Shown: positions 44,038 through 52,653, counted from the first letter of the stretch. The stretch is 64,000 bases of DNA from Bin87 sp965197635 (GCA_965197635.1 CBDANN010000008.1:124001-188000), one strand, 5' to 3'. Program-made: numbers and translations. The notes: a model not told the origin generated them from the letters alone.

Positions 44038-44065
44038 GTTCATCCTGTTCATCCATGCAAATAAT
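44038..44065. repeat. Short dispersed repeat TTCATCCTGTTCATCCATGC, copy 1
   Basis: The same 20-bp motif with one mismatch is at 56497-56523, including the following (A/G)ATAAT. Both copies lie in gene spacers upstream of start regions. It resembles widespread small repeats in Chloroflexota spacers; origin unknown. Confidence 0.6.
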
Positions 44066-44076
44066 GTCGGTCCTGT

Positions 44077-44586
44077 TCAGCGGCTCACGTTAAAGCCGTG
44101 GTACTCGTCGCCCACCAGAACCGCGACCGGCCGCTTGTTCCGCTCTGCCTCGGCGAAGGCGATGGAGATGCGGTCGGCGTCCTCGTCCGACTCCACCAGG
44201 TAGTAGTTGATGTTGAAGGCGTGCAGGAACCGCTCGGTGTAGAAGGCCGCGGTGTCGTTGATGACACCGTGGCGGGTCCAACCCCGGTAGCCCACCATCA
44301 TCACGACGGGGACATTCATGCCCAGGCCCCAGCCGCGCAGGGAGTCGCCGGACTCCATCATGCCGGTGTTCTGGATCAGGATGACCGGCTTCTTGCCGCC
44401 AGCGGCCAGGCCGGCCGCAGTGGAGAAAGCGTGTCCCTCCCGGCTGACGGGCACCAGGTCGATGGTGGGATCGTCGCGCATCAGCACGTACAGGAAATTA
44501 GTCTCGCTGTCGGGCAGCCAGACCACGTGGGTTGCGCCGTTCTTCTTCAACTCCGCCAGGACTGTGGCGGGACTCAACTCGGCCAT
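44077..44586 (-). CDS. ThDP-dependent decarboxylase alpha subunit (sulfopyruvate/phosphonopyruvate type)
   Basis: 169 residues from ATG 44586. VLAELKKNGATHVVWLPDSE, SREGHAFSTAAGLAAGGKKP (catalytic ThDP-activating Glu in REGHA), ILIQNTGMMESGDSLRGWGL and VVMMVGYRGW are typical of the PYR domain of ComD-like proteins. It precedes the beta subunit by about 120 bp and is probably co-transcribed. Together they form an active heteromer. Confidence 0.86.
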   Translation of the reverse strand: MAELSPATVLAELKKNGATHVVWLPDSETNFLYVLMRDDPTIDLVPVSREGHAFSTAAGLAAGGKKPVILIQNTGMMESGDSLRGWGLGMNVPVVMMVGYRGWTRHGVINDTAAFYTERFLHAFNINYYLVESDEDADRISIAFAEAERNKRPVAVLVGDEYHGFNVSR

Positions 44587-44679
44587 GAAGGACACCTGCC
44601 TAATGATGTTTAGGAGCACCGGCCAGGCCGGAATGCCGCCCCCAGATATACCCGGCAGGCGGGGCGGGCGTCAACCGCG

Positions 44680-44792
44680 GTAACTGTTCACGTTTGAGGG
44701 GATCTGAACTGGCTTTGCCGAAGTTCCGTGCTTGGCTACCACCCTCGACAGGCCAGTTTGCCCCGTAGATCTCCGCAAGTCTGAACAGTTAC
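44680..44792. mobile_element. 113-bp IS66-type MITE with 8-bp target duplication
   Basis: The ends GTAACTGTTCA at 44681 and GTAACTGTTCAGACTTG (complement, ending 44792) match the ends of the IS66 element at 25795. The 8-bp sequence CAACCGCG is duplicated exactly at 44672-44679 and 44793-44800, the IS66 signature length. The interior has an inverted GAACTGGC/GCCAGTTTG pair and no gene. It could have been moved by the TnpC encoded at 25884. Confidence 0.9.
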
Positions 44793-44898
44793 CAACCGCG
44801 AGGTGGTGTTGCCAAAGGAGCGAGTGGGGCGATACACTTTTGTTTACCGCCCCAAATAGTCGCTTGTTCAATGGCCGGCAAACAACAGAGAGCATTTT

Positions 44899-45081
44899 AT
44901 GAGCACTGAAAATCGCAACGACCCCAAAGAGACAGAAGCCTCGGAACCCTTCGACTGGGAAAAGCGCCTGGCCGAACTTGAGGCCCAGGGCATCGTGTCC
45001 GGCAGCAGGGGGCCGCGCGGCTCTCTGCAACGGTTCCTAGATCAGCTGGGCCAGGACCGACGGAAACCCGACCAGGCATGA
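44899..45081 (+). CDS. Antitoxin-like partner of a PIN toxin, 60 aa
   Basis: Small charged protein (TENRNDPKETEASEPFDWEK then RLAELEAQGIVSGSRGPRGS). Such 'LxxLxAxGxV' segments are typical of the toxin-binding part of VapB-like antitoxins, but the DNA-binding domain is not recognisable. Its stop overlaps the toxin start (ATGA), typical of TA pairs. Confidence 0.75.
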   Translation: MSTENRNDPKETEASEPFDWEKRLAELEAQGIVSGSRGPRGSLQRFLDQLGQDRRKPDQA

Positions 45082-45479
45082 CCTCCCTCCGCCAATCGGC
45101 AGCCTATGTCGATACGACGGCGCTGCTCCCCATTGATTCCGGGGAACAGCCGGTGGCTAGGATCATACGCCGGAGGCTGGACGATTTCACATTCCTCTTC
45201 TCCGCCAACCTGCTGGAGGCGGAAGTGCGGGAGGCTTTTACGCGCCGGGGACGAGATTTCGATGGCGATGCGCTGTCCGAAATCCGGTGGATTATGCCCA
45301 ACCGCTCTTTGGCCGGCGAGATGGCGGCCATCGCCGGCGTTGCGAATCTACCCGCCGCCCGCCTGTGGCACCTGGCGGTCGCCCTCTTTTTCGCCGAGCT
45401 TATCCCCGGTCTGGTTTTCATAACGCTGGACGAGCAGCAGGAAGCCGCGGCGCGGGATTTGGGGCTGGCAATAGCCTGA
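45078..45479 (+). CDS. PIN-domain toxin (VapC-like)
   Basis: 133 residues. AAYVDTTALLPI (first Asp), LLEAEVREAF (Glu), and FITLDEQQEAAARDLGL (late Asp) form the PIN acidic centre of a metal-dependent RNase. Coupled by ATGA to the antitoxin gene. The target RNA is unknown. Confidence 0.85.
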   Translation: MTSLRQSAAYVDTTALLPIDSGEQPVARIIRRRLDDFTFLFSANLLEAEVREAFTRRGRDFDGDALSEIRWIMPNRSLAGEMAAIAGVANLPAARLWHLAVALFFAELIPGLVFITLDEQQEAAARDLGLAIA

Positions 45480-45525
45480 CTATGCACTGAAAACCGTTCA
45501 CCAGCCATAGCTCAAAGGTTCCATA

Positions 45526-48500
45526 ATGACCCCCGCCGCCTTCCGCGCCTACGTCCAAACCCTGCGGGCCAGCCTGGCCCACGGCAACGCCACCGAGCAT
45601 ACCCACCGCCCGGCCCTGCAGACGCTGCTCGAAACCGACGGAGACATCGCCGCCACCAACGAACCCAGGCGGATTGCCTGCGGCGCGCCCGATTTCGCCA
45701 TCATCAGGGCCGGCGACAACCCGTCTCCCATCGGCTACATCGAGACCAAAGACGTCGGCGCCAATCTTGACCGGGTGGAGAACGACGAACAGCTCAAACG
45801 CTACCGCGCCGCCCTGCCCAACCTGATACTGACCGACTACACAGCGTTCCGCTGGTACGTGGACGGCGAATTGCGCGCCACCGCCACCCTGGCCCGTCCG
45901 GAGGGCAATGGCCGCCTGGCCCTGACCAACACGGGCATCGCCGATACCGGCCTGCTGCTGCAGGACTTTCTCGGTCGCAGCCCCGAACCCGTGGGCGACT
46001 CCGCCGCGCTGGCGCAGCGGATGGCGCGACTTACCCACCTCATCCGCGACGTGGTGCGGCAGAGTTTTGAGCAGGACGCGGTATCGCCGGACGTGAATGA
46101 CCTCTATCAAGCGTCAAAGCAAGCCCTGGTGCCCGACCTGTCCGCCGACGCCTTCGCCGATATGTTCGCACAGACGCTGGCCTACGGCCTGTTCGCCGCC
46201 CGGGTCAATCAGCAGGCCGGCGACTTCGCTTTGTCAAAGTTCCGGCGCCGCGACGCCGCCTATTTGATTCCGCCGACCAACCCCTTCATACGGCAGATAT
46301 TCGGCATGGTGGCCGGGCCGAATCTGGACAGCGAGCCATTCGCCAGCTTCGTTGACGACCTGACGCAACTGCTGGACAACTCCGATATGGCCGCCATCCT
46401 GGGCGACTTCGGCAACCGGACGGCGCGCCAAGACCCCATAATGCACTTCTACGAAACCTTCCTGGCGGCCTATGACCCGGCGCTGCGCGAAAAGCGCGGC
46501 GTCTATTACACGCCGGAGCCCGTAATCGGCTACATCGTCCGCTCCGTTGACCACCTGCTGCGCGAAGGCTTCGGCTGCCCGGAGGGCCTGGCCGACTACG
46601 CGATGACCGAGTACCAATCGGATGACGACGCCGGCAATTCCGCCACCAGGCAGTCGCATCGCGTCCTCATCCTCGACCCCGCCTGCGGCACCGGCTCCTT
46701 TCTCTACGCCGTGATTGACCACATCCGGGAGCATTACCGAGCCACCGGCCGGGGCGGTATGTGGCGCGGCTACGTCAAGGACCACCTGCTGCCCCGCCTG
46801 TTCGGGTTTGAGCTGCTGATGGCCCCCTACGCCATGGCCCACCTGAAACTGGGTATGCAACTGGCGGCGCAGGACTTGCCCGACGCACAGCAGGCGGATT
46901 GGGCCTATCGGTTTGAGGACAACGAGCGGCTGGGGGTGTATCTCACCAACTCGCTGGAACAGGCTGAGCGTCGAACGCCGACCATGTTCGGCCCCCTGCG
47001 GGCGATTACCGACGAGGCCAACGCCGCCGCCGAAATCAAGCGCGACCTGCCCATTATGGTGGTGCTGGGCAACCCGCCCTACTCGGTCGAATCAGCGAAC
47101 GCCAGCCGACGGGATGGCAAACTTACCTGGATTGGCGGGCTGATTGATGACTACAAGCAAGTTGACGGGCATCCGTTGGGCGAAAGACAATCCCGGTCAT
47201 TGAATGATGACTATGTGAAGTTCATCAGGTTTGGGCAACAACGTATCAAGCAAACCGGGAGCGGTATCCTTGCATTTATCACCAACCACGGTTACTTGGA
47301 CAACCCAACTTTTCGCGGGATGCGTCAACAGTTGCTGGAAACTTTTACGGACATTTATCTGGTGAATTTGCATGGCAATGCCCACATAAGAGAGCAAGCG
47401 CCTGATGGCAGCGTTGACGAAAATGTTTTCGACATCCGGCAAGGGGTTGCCATAGCGGTCTTTGTCAAGGCACTAGGCAAAGCGGCGCCGGCGAAAGTTT
47501 GTTATGCCGACTTGTGGGGTGCTCGTGATGTCAAGTACGAAAATCTGTCCAAATCGGATATTTCAAACACCGACTGGCAGGTTATCGAACCGGAGTCGCC
47601 TGATTACCGTTTCAAGCCTTGGGACAAGGAACTTGAGGCGGAATATGAGCGGTGGCCCAAAATTACCGAGATTATGCCCGTCAATTCCAATGGCGTTAAG
47701 AGTGCGCGTGACAGTTTGACTATTCACTGGTTGCCGGATGAAGTTATGCCGGTAGTACGACGATTTGTCAGCCTTACACCCGACGAAGCCCGGAGTGAGT
47801 ATAAACTCGGTAAGGATTCTGACGGTTGGAAAGTGCATTTAGCCCAAGCCGACATAAATAACTCCAGCGTCAGCAGCGAATGTGTCACACCTATGTCGTA
47901 TCGGCCTTTTGATACTCGCTACACATACTGCACTGGCAACAGCAACGGATTTATCAGCAGACCGTTGTGGAATGTGATGCGGCATATGAGAGTCGGGAGC
48001 AATATCGGACTACTATTTATGCGTCAAGTTGCGCTACAGGGGGCACATTGCCATTTCGGAGTATCTGATACTATTGTCGACAGTCATGCCTTTTACAGTA
48101 ACAGGGCGATGGTTAGTTTAGCCCCACTGTATCTGTACCCCACCGAGCAGCAAATCGCCGCCGGCCTCTACGCCGCCGACCACCGAGAGCCAAACCTGTC
48201 TTCCGCTTTCACCGCCGCTCTGGAAAGCAGCCTCGGCCTGCGGTTCGTCGCCGACGGGCCGGGCGACCGGCAGGACACTTTCGGCCCGGAGGATGTGTTC
48301 CACTATATCTACGCCGTGTTCCACTCGCCGGCCTACCGGGAGCGTTACGACCAGTTTCTGCGGGCCGACTTTCCCCGGGTGCCGCTGCCCGGAGATGTTG
48401 CAATGTTCCGCGCCCTGGCCGGGTTGGGCCGGCAGCTGACGGAGGTTCACCTGTTGCGGGCGCCGGCGCTGGCCGATTCGCCGGTGGGCTTTCCGGTCGC

Positions 48501-48807
48501 CGGCGACAACACAATCGCAAGGGGGTATCCGAAATATGCCCCGCCCAACGATGTCGGGGGGGTTGTCCAGGGCCGGGTCCATATTGGCCGGCGTCAGTAT
48601 TTCGAGGGCGTCGCGCCGGAGGTCTGGCAGTTCCGCATCGGCGGCTACCAGCCGCTGGACAAATGGCTGAAAGACCGGCGGGGACGCACGCTGTCCTTTG
48701 ATGACATTGAGCACTACCGGCGGATGGCGGCGGCGCTGGGCGCAACGATGGAGTTGATGGCGCAAGTGGATGAGGCCATTGCCGAGGCCGGCGGGATGTT
48801 TAGCTAA
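45526..48807 (+). CDS. Type IIG/ISP-like restriction-methylase fusion
   Basis: 1093 residues. The N-terminal nuclease has D56 (GAPDFAII) and E73/K75 (GYIETKDVG), a PD-(D/E)xK core. The gamma-class methylase follows: RGVYYTPEPVIGYIVRSVDH, motif I DPACGTGSFLY (about 384) and NPPYS (about 517). The C-terminal 400 residues recognise the target. No helicase or translocase block is seen, so type IIG is more likely than ISP. A self-contained enzyme, cutting and methylating near an unknown site. It is embedded between two TA modules. Confidence 0.9.
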   Translation: MTPAAFRAYVQTLRASLAHGNATEHTHRPALQTLLETDGDIAATNEPRRIACGAPDFAIIRAGDNPSPIGYIETKDVGANLDRVENDEQLKRYRAALPNLILTDYTAFRWYVDGELRATATLARPEGNGRLALTNTGIADTGLLLQDFLGRSPEPVGDSAALAQRMARLTHLIRDVVRQSFEQDAVSPDVNDLYQASKQALVPDLSADAFADMFAQTLAYGLFAARVNQQAGDFALSKFRRRDAAYLIPPTNPFIRQIFGMVAGPNLDSEPFASFVDDLTQLLDNSDMAAILGDFGNRTARQDPIMHFYETFLAAYDPALREKRGVYYTPEPVIGYIVRSVDHLLREGFGCPEGLADYAMTEYQSDDDAGNSATRQSHRVLILDPACGTGSFLYAVIDHIREHYRATGRGGMWRGYVKDHLLPRLFGFELLMAPYAMAHLKLGMQLAAQDLPDAQQADWAYRFEDNERLGVYLTNSLEQAERRTPTMFGPLRAITDEANAAAEIKRDLPIMVVLGNPPYSVESANASRRDGKLTWIGGLIDDYKQVDGHPLGERQSRSLNDDYVKFIRFGQQRIKQTGSGILAFITNHGYLDNPTFRGMRQQLLETFTDIYLVNLHGNAHIREQAPDGSVDENVFDIRQGVAIAVFVKALGKAAPAKVCYADLWGARDVKYENLSKSDISNTDWQVIEPESPDYRFKPWDKELEAEYERWPKITEIMPVNSNGVKSARDSLTIHWLPDEVMPVVRRFVSLTPDEARSEYKLGKDSDGWKVHLAQADINNSSVSSECVTPMSYRPFDTRYTYCTGNSNGFISRPLWNVMRHMRVGSNIGLLFMRQVALQGAHCHFGVSDTIVDSHAFYSNRAMVSLAPLYLYPTEQQIAAGLYAADHREPNLSSAFTAALESSLGLRFVADGPGDRQDTFGPEDVFHYIYAVFHSPAYRERYDQFLRADFPRVPLPGDVAMFRALAGLGRQLTEVHLLRAPALADSPVGFPVAGDNTIARGYPKYAPPNDVGGVVQGRVHIGRRQYFEGVAPEVWQFRIGGYQPLDKWLKDRRGRTLSFDDIEHYRRMAAALGATMELMAQVDEAIAEAGGMFS

Positions 48808-49202
48808 CCGCCGGTACCGGCAACCGGCGCGTCCAGCACCAGCGCCTTGAACAGCGATTCAGGGCGAACCTCCAGCCTTTCGTACAATACCTTCGCCATG
48901 GGGATTGTGATTGCCTGCTTGCCGGTCATTAGTGCCGCGATGTCCCACTCCTCGCCCAGCAGGGCATTAGCCTCCTGGGGAGTCAACCCTTGCCGGTCCA
49001 GCCAGAACTCAATATCTGCCGCGACATCGGGATCAGGGGGCTCAATCGCGTAGTGTTGGTCGTCGTAGAAAGCTATCAAGTCGGCCAACACCTCGTACTC
49101 GTCGCCTTCTACTGTACCGGGTTTGGCATCCCGCATCTCGTACAGGCGGGCCGCCGCGGCGTCAAAGTCCGCCTCTGTCCGAATCGGCTTGATGTTGCAC
49201 AT
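48804..49202 (-). CDS. HigA-type antitoxin (XRE family)
   Basis: 132 residues. IEFWLDRQGLTPQEANALLG is the HTH start, and MTGKQAITIPMAKVLYERLE finishes it. The N-terminal half (ADFDAAAARLYEMRDAKPGT, EYEVLADLIAFYDDQHYAIE) is the HigA-like extension. Lies 3 bp after the toxin gene and overlaps the stop of the convergent type IIG gene by 4 bp. Confidence 0.88.
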   Translation of the reverse strand: MCNIKPIRTEADFDAAAARLYEMRDAKPGTVEGDEYEVLADLIAFYDDQHYAIEPPDPDVAADIEFWLDRQGLTPQEANALLGEEWDIAALMTGKQAITIPMAKVLYERLEVRPESLFKALVLDAPVAGTGG

Positions 49203-49205
49203 AAA

Positions 49206-49499
49206 CTAAACCTCAGCAGCGTTAATGCGGTCATATTCGGCGTGTGAACCGATGAACCGTACATACACTCTCCGGCGATGATAAACAATTTCGGTCACCA
49301 GCCGATAGGTATTACCCTTGATATTGAAAACTACCCGGTTGCCGGCGATGACGCTGGCGCTGGGGTATATAGCCCTCATGTCTGCCGGAGAAGCCCAGTC
49401 TGCATTTTTGACTACCCGATGCCATTCGCGCAAGGGTTGTTCGGCGTCGGCGTGGCGTTCCCAGAACTCCCGGAGCGTCCTTTGGGTAAAAACTCTCAT
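49206..49499 (-). CDS. HigB-family toxin
   Basis: 97 residues from ATG 49499 (RBS GGGGAGG). MRVFTQRTLREFWERHADAE, QPLREWHRVVKNADWASPAD and VVFNIKGNTYRLVTEIVYHR then VYVRFIGSHAEYDRI match the HigB mRNA interferase family with conserved tail. It forms an operon with HigA downstream. Confidence 0.9.
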   Translation of the reverse strand: MRVFTQRTLREFWERHADAEQPLREWHRVVKNADWASPADMRAIYPSASVIAGNRVVFNIKGNTYRLVTEIVYHRRRVYVRFIGSHAEYDRINAAEV

Positions 49500-49553
49500 G
49501 ACAACGCCGGCCTCCCCGTCGATTCCAGCATACGGCTCTGCCACCCCCTATGC

Positions 49554-49559
49554 TATACT
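49554..49559 (+). promoter_or_regulatory. Possible -10 element for the FIST gene
   Basis: TATACT lies 47 bp before ATG 49606 in the space between divergent HigBA and FIST genes. A convincing -35 is not visible. Confidence 0.35.
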
Positions 49560-49605
49560 CGCCTCAAACCAGCAAGCCTATCCTTGCCTTACCGAGGTGT
49601 TGATT

Positions 49606-50796
49606 ATGCAGTGGGCTTCTGCGCTTTCTCAACAGAATAGTTTGCGCGCCGCGCTGTCCGAGTGCGTCGCGTCCGTCCGCGCCAGCCTGGGCGACACCGC
49701 CCCCGACCTGGCTGTGGTTTTCGCCTCCTCCGAGTACGCCTCCGACTACGCCAACCTGCCCGACCTTGTCGCCGAACTGCTGGGGCCGCAGGCCCTGGCG
49801 CTGGGCTGCTCCGGCGGCGGGATCATCGGCGGCGGCAGTGAAGTCGAGCAGGAGCCGGCAGTCTCGTTGACCGTCGCCAGCCTGCCGGGCGTTAACATCC
49901 ATCCCATCCGACTGGAGGGCGACAACCTGCCCAGCCTGGACGCTGGGCCGGACGAATGGCACACGGCCCTGGGCGTCGACCCAGCCGACGAGCCGCAGTT
50001 CGTCCTGCTGGCGGACCCCATGTCCTTCCCGGCCCAAAACCTACTCCTCGGCATGGACTATGCCTATCCCGCCGCCGCCAAGATCGGCGGCCTCGCCAGC
50101 GCCGCCCAAGGCGCGCGCCAAAACGGCCTCTTTCTCGGCCACGACTACCACGACTCGGGAGCCGTGGGCGTGGCTCTCTCGGGCAACATCCTCGTGGAGA
50201 CAGTGGTAGCCCAGGGATGCCGCCCCATCGGCGCGCCGATGCGCATCACCCGCAGCGACCGCAACTTCCTGGTGGAACTGGACGGCGAGCAGCCCATCAA
50301 CGTTTTGCGCGGTCTCTTCCAGCAGGCCGGCCAACGGGACCGGGACCTGATGCAGCATTCCCTCTTCCTCGGCGTGGTCATGGACGCCCTCATCGACCAA
50401 CCCCAGCAGGGCGACTTCCTGATCCGCAACGTCATGGGGATGGACCAGCGCAGCGGCGTCCTGGCCATCGGCGAAATGCTCAAAGAGGGCCAACTGGTCC
50501 AGTTCCACCTGCGCGACGCCGAAACCTCCGCCGACGACCTGTCCGCCGTCCTGGAACGCTACGCCGTTGACAACCGGGAAAACCCGGCCCACGGCGCGTT
50601 GCTGTTTTCCTGCCTGGGCCGCGGCAAGTACCTCTACGGTCGTTCCAACCACGACACCGAGGTCTTCCACAACACGGTCGGAGCCGGCGTCCCGCTGGGC
50701 GGTTTCTTCTGCAACGGCGAAATCGGCCCGGTGAGTGGCACCACGTTCCTGCACGGCTATACCAGCAGCTTCGGCATCTTCCGCCCACGGGTGTAA
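49606..50796 (+). CDS. FIST domain signal-sensing protein
   Basis: 396 residues from ATG 49606 (GAGGTG upstream). FIST N (LGCSGGGIIGGGSEVEQEPA, FVLLADPMSFPAQNLL) and FIST C (LFSCLGRGKYLYG, GVPLGGFFCNGEIGPVSGTT, LHGYTSSFGIF) are both present. FIST domains are predicted to bind small ligands such as amino acids and often feed chemotaxis or signalling; here no transmitter domain is attached. The stop is 6 bp from a leaderless substrate-binding protein. Confidence 0.88.
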   Translation: MQWASALSQQNSLRAALSECVASVRASLGDTAPDLAVVFASSEYASDYANLPDLVAELLGPQALALGCSGGGIIGGGSEVEQEPAVSLTVASLPGVNIHPIRLEGDNLPSLDAGPDEWHTALGVDPADEPQFVLLADPMSFPAQNLLLGMDYAYPAAAKIGGLASAAQGARQNGLFLGHDYHDSGAVGVALSGNILVETVVAQGCRPIGAPMRITRSDRNFLVELDGEQPINVLRGLFQQAGQRDRDLMQHSLFLGVVMDALIDQPQQGDFLIRNVMGMDQRSGVLAIGEMLKEGQLVQFHLRDAETSADDLSAVLERYAVDNRENPAHGALLFSCLGRGKYLYGRSNHDTEVFHNTVGAGVPLGGFFCNGEIGPVSGTTFLHGYTSSFGIFRPRV

Positions 50797-50802
50797 AGGC
50801 AC

Positions 50803-51948
50803 ATGACGACAGCGGCGACGATAAAGGCCGGCCTTTCCGCATCCCTGACCGGTCAGTTTGAAACTCAAGGGACGCAGGCGTTGGCCGGCCTGACGGCCTG
50901 GATGGATTATGTTAACGGCAACGGCGGTCTCCGGGTTGGTGGCGGCAATCGACCGGTGACGCTTGTCCACTACGACGACGGCAGCATGGCCGATAACGCA
51001 CGGGGCAATACCGAGCGTCTCATCCGACAGGACCAGGTTGACCTCTTGTTTGGCCCCTACTCGGCCGGCCTGACCACCGCCGCCGCTGAGGTCGCAGACT
51101 CTAACAGCAAATTATTGTGGAACCACGGCGGAGCCGGGGACGCCCTGTACGCCAGGGGCTATCGCAATGTCATTGGCATCCTGACGCCGGCCGACCAATA
51201 CCTCGTCGGCGCGCCGCTGCTGGCACGTCAGGCTAACCCCGACGCCAGCAAGCTCGCAATTCTCCGCATCGACACCGGCGCATTCGCCAGGGTCGCCGTC
51301 CGAGGGGTCGAGGCGGTGGCTCACGAGCTCGGTTTCACCACCATACTGGATTTGCGCTACCGGCCCTCCCAGTTTCAGTTCACCGAGATTGCCCGGCACG
51401 TTGCCGGTTTGGAGCCTGACCTGGTGGTAGCGGTGGGCCGCATCCGCCACGACATCGCCGCGGCAAGGGCGTTGGCACGCGTGCGCGACCGCGGCAGCAT
51501 CGGGTTGGCGGTGGTCGTAGCGACGCCCATAGTTGAATTCGCGACCGCTCTCGGTTCCACCGCCGACGGTTTCGTCGGGCCAACCCAGTGGGAGCCGCAA
51601 GCCTCGGTTGCGGCGCCGGAGTTCGGCCCGTCCCCTGAAACAGTGATCCAATTGCTGGCCGGCGCCGGCCAGGCTCGTTCCGTACCGGTTGACTACCCCA
51701 TGGCCCAGGCATTTGCGGCGGGCTTGGTGGTGGAACGATGTGTGCAGGAAGCCGACACAATTGACGACCAGGCGCTCCGAGATACGGCCGGTGCGCTGGA
51801 TTTCACTACGTTTTACGGCCGGTTCCGAATCGATTGCGATGGCCGACAGGTGGGCAGGTCGGTCACCCTGGTGCAACGGCAGGACGACCAAAAGGTGGTG
51901 GTATGGCCGCCGGAGATAGCAGAAGGTCAGTTGCGCTACCCGTTTTGA
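50803..51948 (+). CDS. Leaderless periplasmic-binding-protein-like protein
   Basis: 381 residues similar to branched-chain amino acid/amide binding proteins (Peripla_BP_6): IKAGLSASLTGQFETQGTQA, RPVTLVHYDDGSMADNARGN, QVDLLFGPYSAGLTTAAAEV and ILRIDTGAFARVAV. There is no signal peptide or lipobox, so it should be cytoplasmic. It starts 6 bp after the FIST gene; no permease or ATPase is nearby. This suggests a ligand sensor rather than a transporter subunit. Confidence 0.82.
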   Translation: MTTAATIKAGLSASLTGQFETQGTQALAGLTAWMDYVNGNGGLRVGGGNRPVTLVHYDDGSMADNARGNTERLIRQDQVDLLFGPYSAGLTTAAAEVADSNSKLLWNHGGAGDALYARGYRNVIGILTPADQYLVGAPLLARQANPDASKLAILRIDTGAFARVAVRGVEAVAHELGFTTILDLRYRPSQFQFTEIARHVAGLEPDLVVAVGRIRHDIAAARALARVRDRGSIGLAVVVATPIVEFATALGSTADGFVGPTQWEPQASVAAPEFGPSPETVIQLLAGAGQARSVPVDYPMAQAFAAGLVVERCVQEADTIDDQALRDTAGALDFTTFYGRFRIDCDGRQVGRSVTLVQRQDDQKVVVWPPEIAEGQLRYPF

Positions 51949-51970
51949 TACAGCATTTATATGCTATCAT
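51946..51970. promoter_or_regulatory. Inverted repeat before hicBA, candidate operator
   Basis: AGCAT-TTAT-ATGCT, extended outward by TGATA/ATCA, forms an almost perfect dyad centred about 51959, overlapping the stop of the previous gene and 30 bp before hicB. TA modules usually autoregulate at such dyads. Confidence 0.5.
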
Positions 51971-52000
51971 GCCAGGAATTTCTACCTCCCGGGGAAAGCC

Positions 52001-52303
52001 ATGACCACCCCATCTACATCAAAAACCGAAATAGCGGTCGAGGCGGGTGAGGAGTTCGAAGTTCTCCTGGTAACGGACGACCGCGAACCCGGCTACGCAG
52101 TGTTCTGTCCTTCGCTCCCCGGCTGCAACTCACAAGGGGACGACCGGGATGATGCGCTGGCAATGATTGCCGACGCCATTCAGGGCTTTTTGATGTTCGC
52201 TTCGCGTCCGTCAGCACCTGAAGGCAGAAAGGAACGACTCATTGAAGAGTACACTGCGGACGGTTGCCAGGTTGAGGTTGTGACAGTGCGGGTTGTGGTG
52301 TAA
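52001..52303 (+). CDS. HicB-family antitoxin
   Basis: 100 residues. FEVLLVTDDREPGYAVFCPS then LPGCNSQGDDRDDALAMIAD is the HicB partial RNase H fold. No separate DNA-binding domain is obvious at the C-terminus. Its stop overlaps the HicA start by one base (TAATG). Confidence 0.88.
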   Translation: MTTPSTSKTEIAVEAGEEFEVLLVTDDREPGYAVFCPSLPGCNSQGDDRDDALAMIADAIQGFLMFASRPSAPEGRKERLIEEYTADGCQVEVVTVRVVV

Positions 52304-52590
52304 TGCCGCCGCGCATTCCTGGCGTTAGTTACGCAGACGCTTACAGTCTATTCCAAAGATTCGGCTGGAGATTCAGCCACCAGGTCGGCAGCCATGTCCA
52401 TCTGATCAATTCCGAAGGCTTGTACGTAACTATCACACGCCACGGTCGGCGAGATATTGACGCCAGGTTGCTTGGTCAAATCGTTGCCGACGCCGGCATC
52501 AACCCCGACCATTTCCTATGGGGCCTGAGCCGCGCCGACCGCAACGGCCGCCGCGCGCCGCGTGGTTGGCATCCGGGGCAGGGCGGCTAA
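52303..52590 (+). CDS. HicA-family toxin
   Basis: 95 residues. LFQRFGWRFSHQVGSHVHLI is the dsRBD-like HicA fold with the catalytic His in GSHVHL. VTITRHGRRDIDARLLGQIV completes it. HicA cleaves mRNA; order HicB-HicA is the reverse of the classical pair but common. Confidence 0.88.
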   Translation: MPPRIPGVSYADAYSLFQRFGWRFSHQVGSHVHLINSEGLYVTITRHGRRDIDARLLGQIVADAGINPDHFLWGLSRADRNGRRAPRGWHPGQGG

Positions 52591-52594
52591 AACT

Positions 52595-52622
52595 GTAGGG
52601 GCGCACAATTATGCGCCCCTAC
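52595..52622. repeat. GTAGGGGC-type intergenic palindrome
   Basis: Eleven-base arms GTAGGGGCGCA and TGCGCCCCTAC flank a 6-base loop. It lies between convergent genes, so it may also end transcription. Confidence 0.85.
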
Positions 52623-52653
52623 CACATTTGCAACTCGCGTGAAGGCAGGCTCG

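Noticed and set aside
49318..50796. Longer 492-codon start for the FIST protein
   Set aside because: The extra 96 codons are antisense to higB and lack a start with RBS; ATG 49606 has one and matches the domain start.
50803..51948. ABC importer locus
   Set aside because: The binding protein has no signal peptide and no permease or ATPase gene is nearby.
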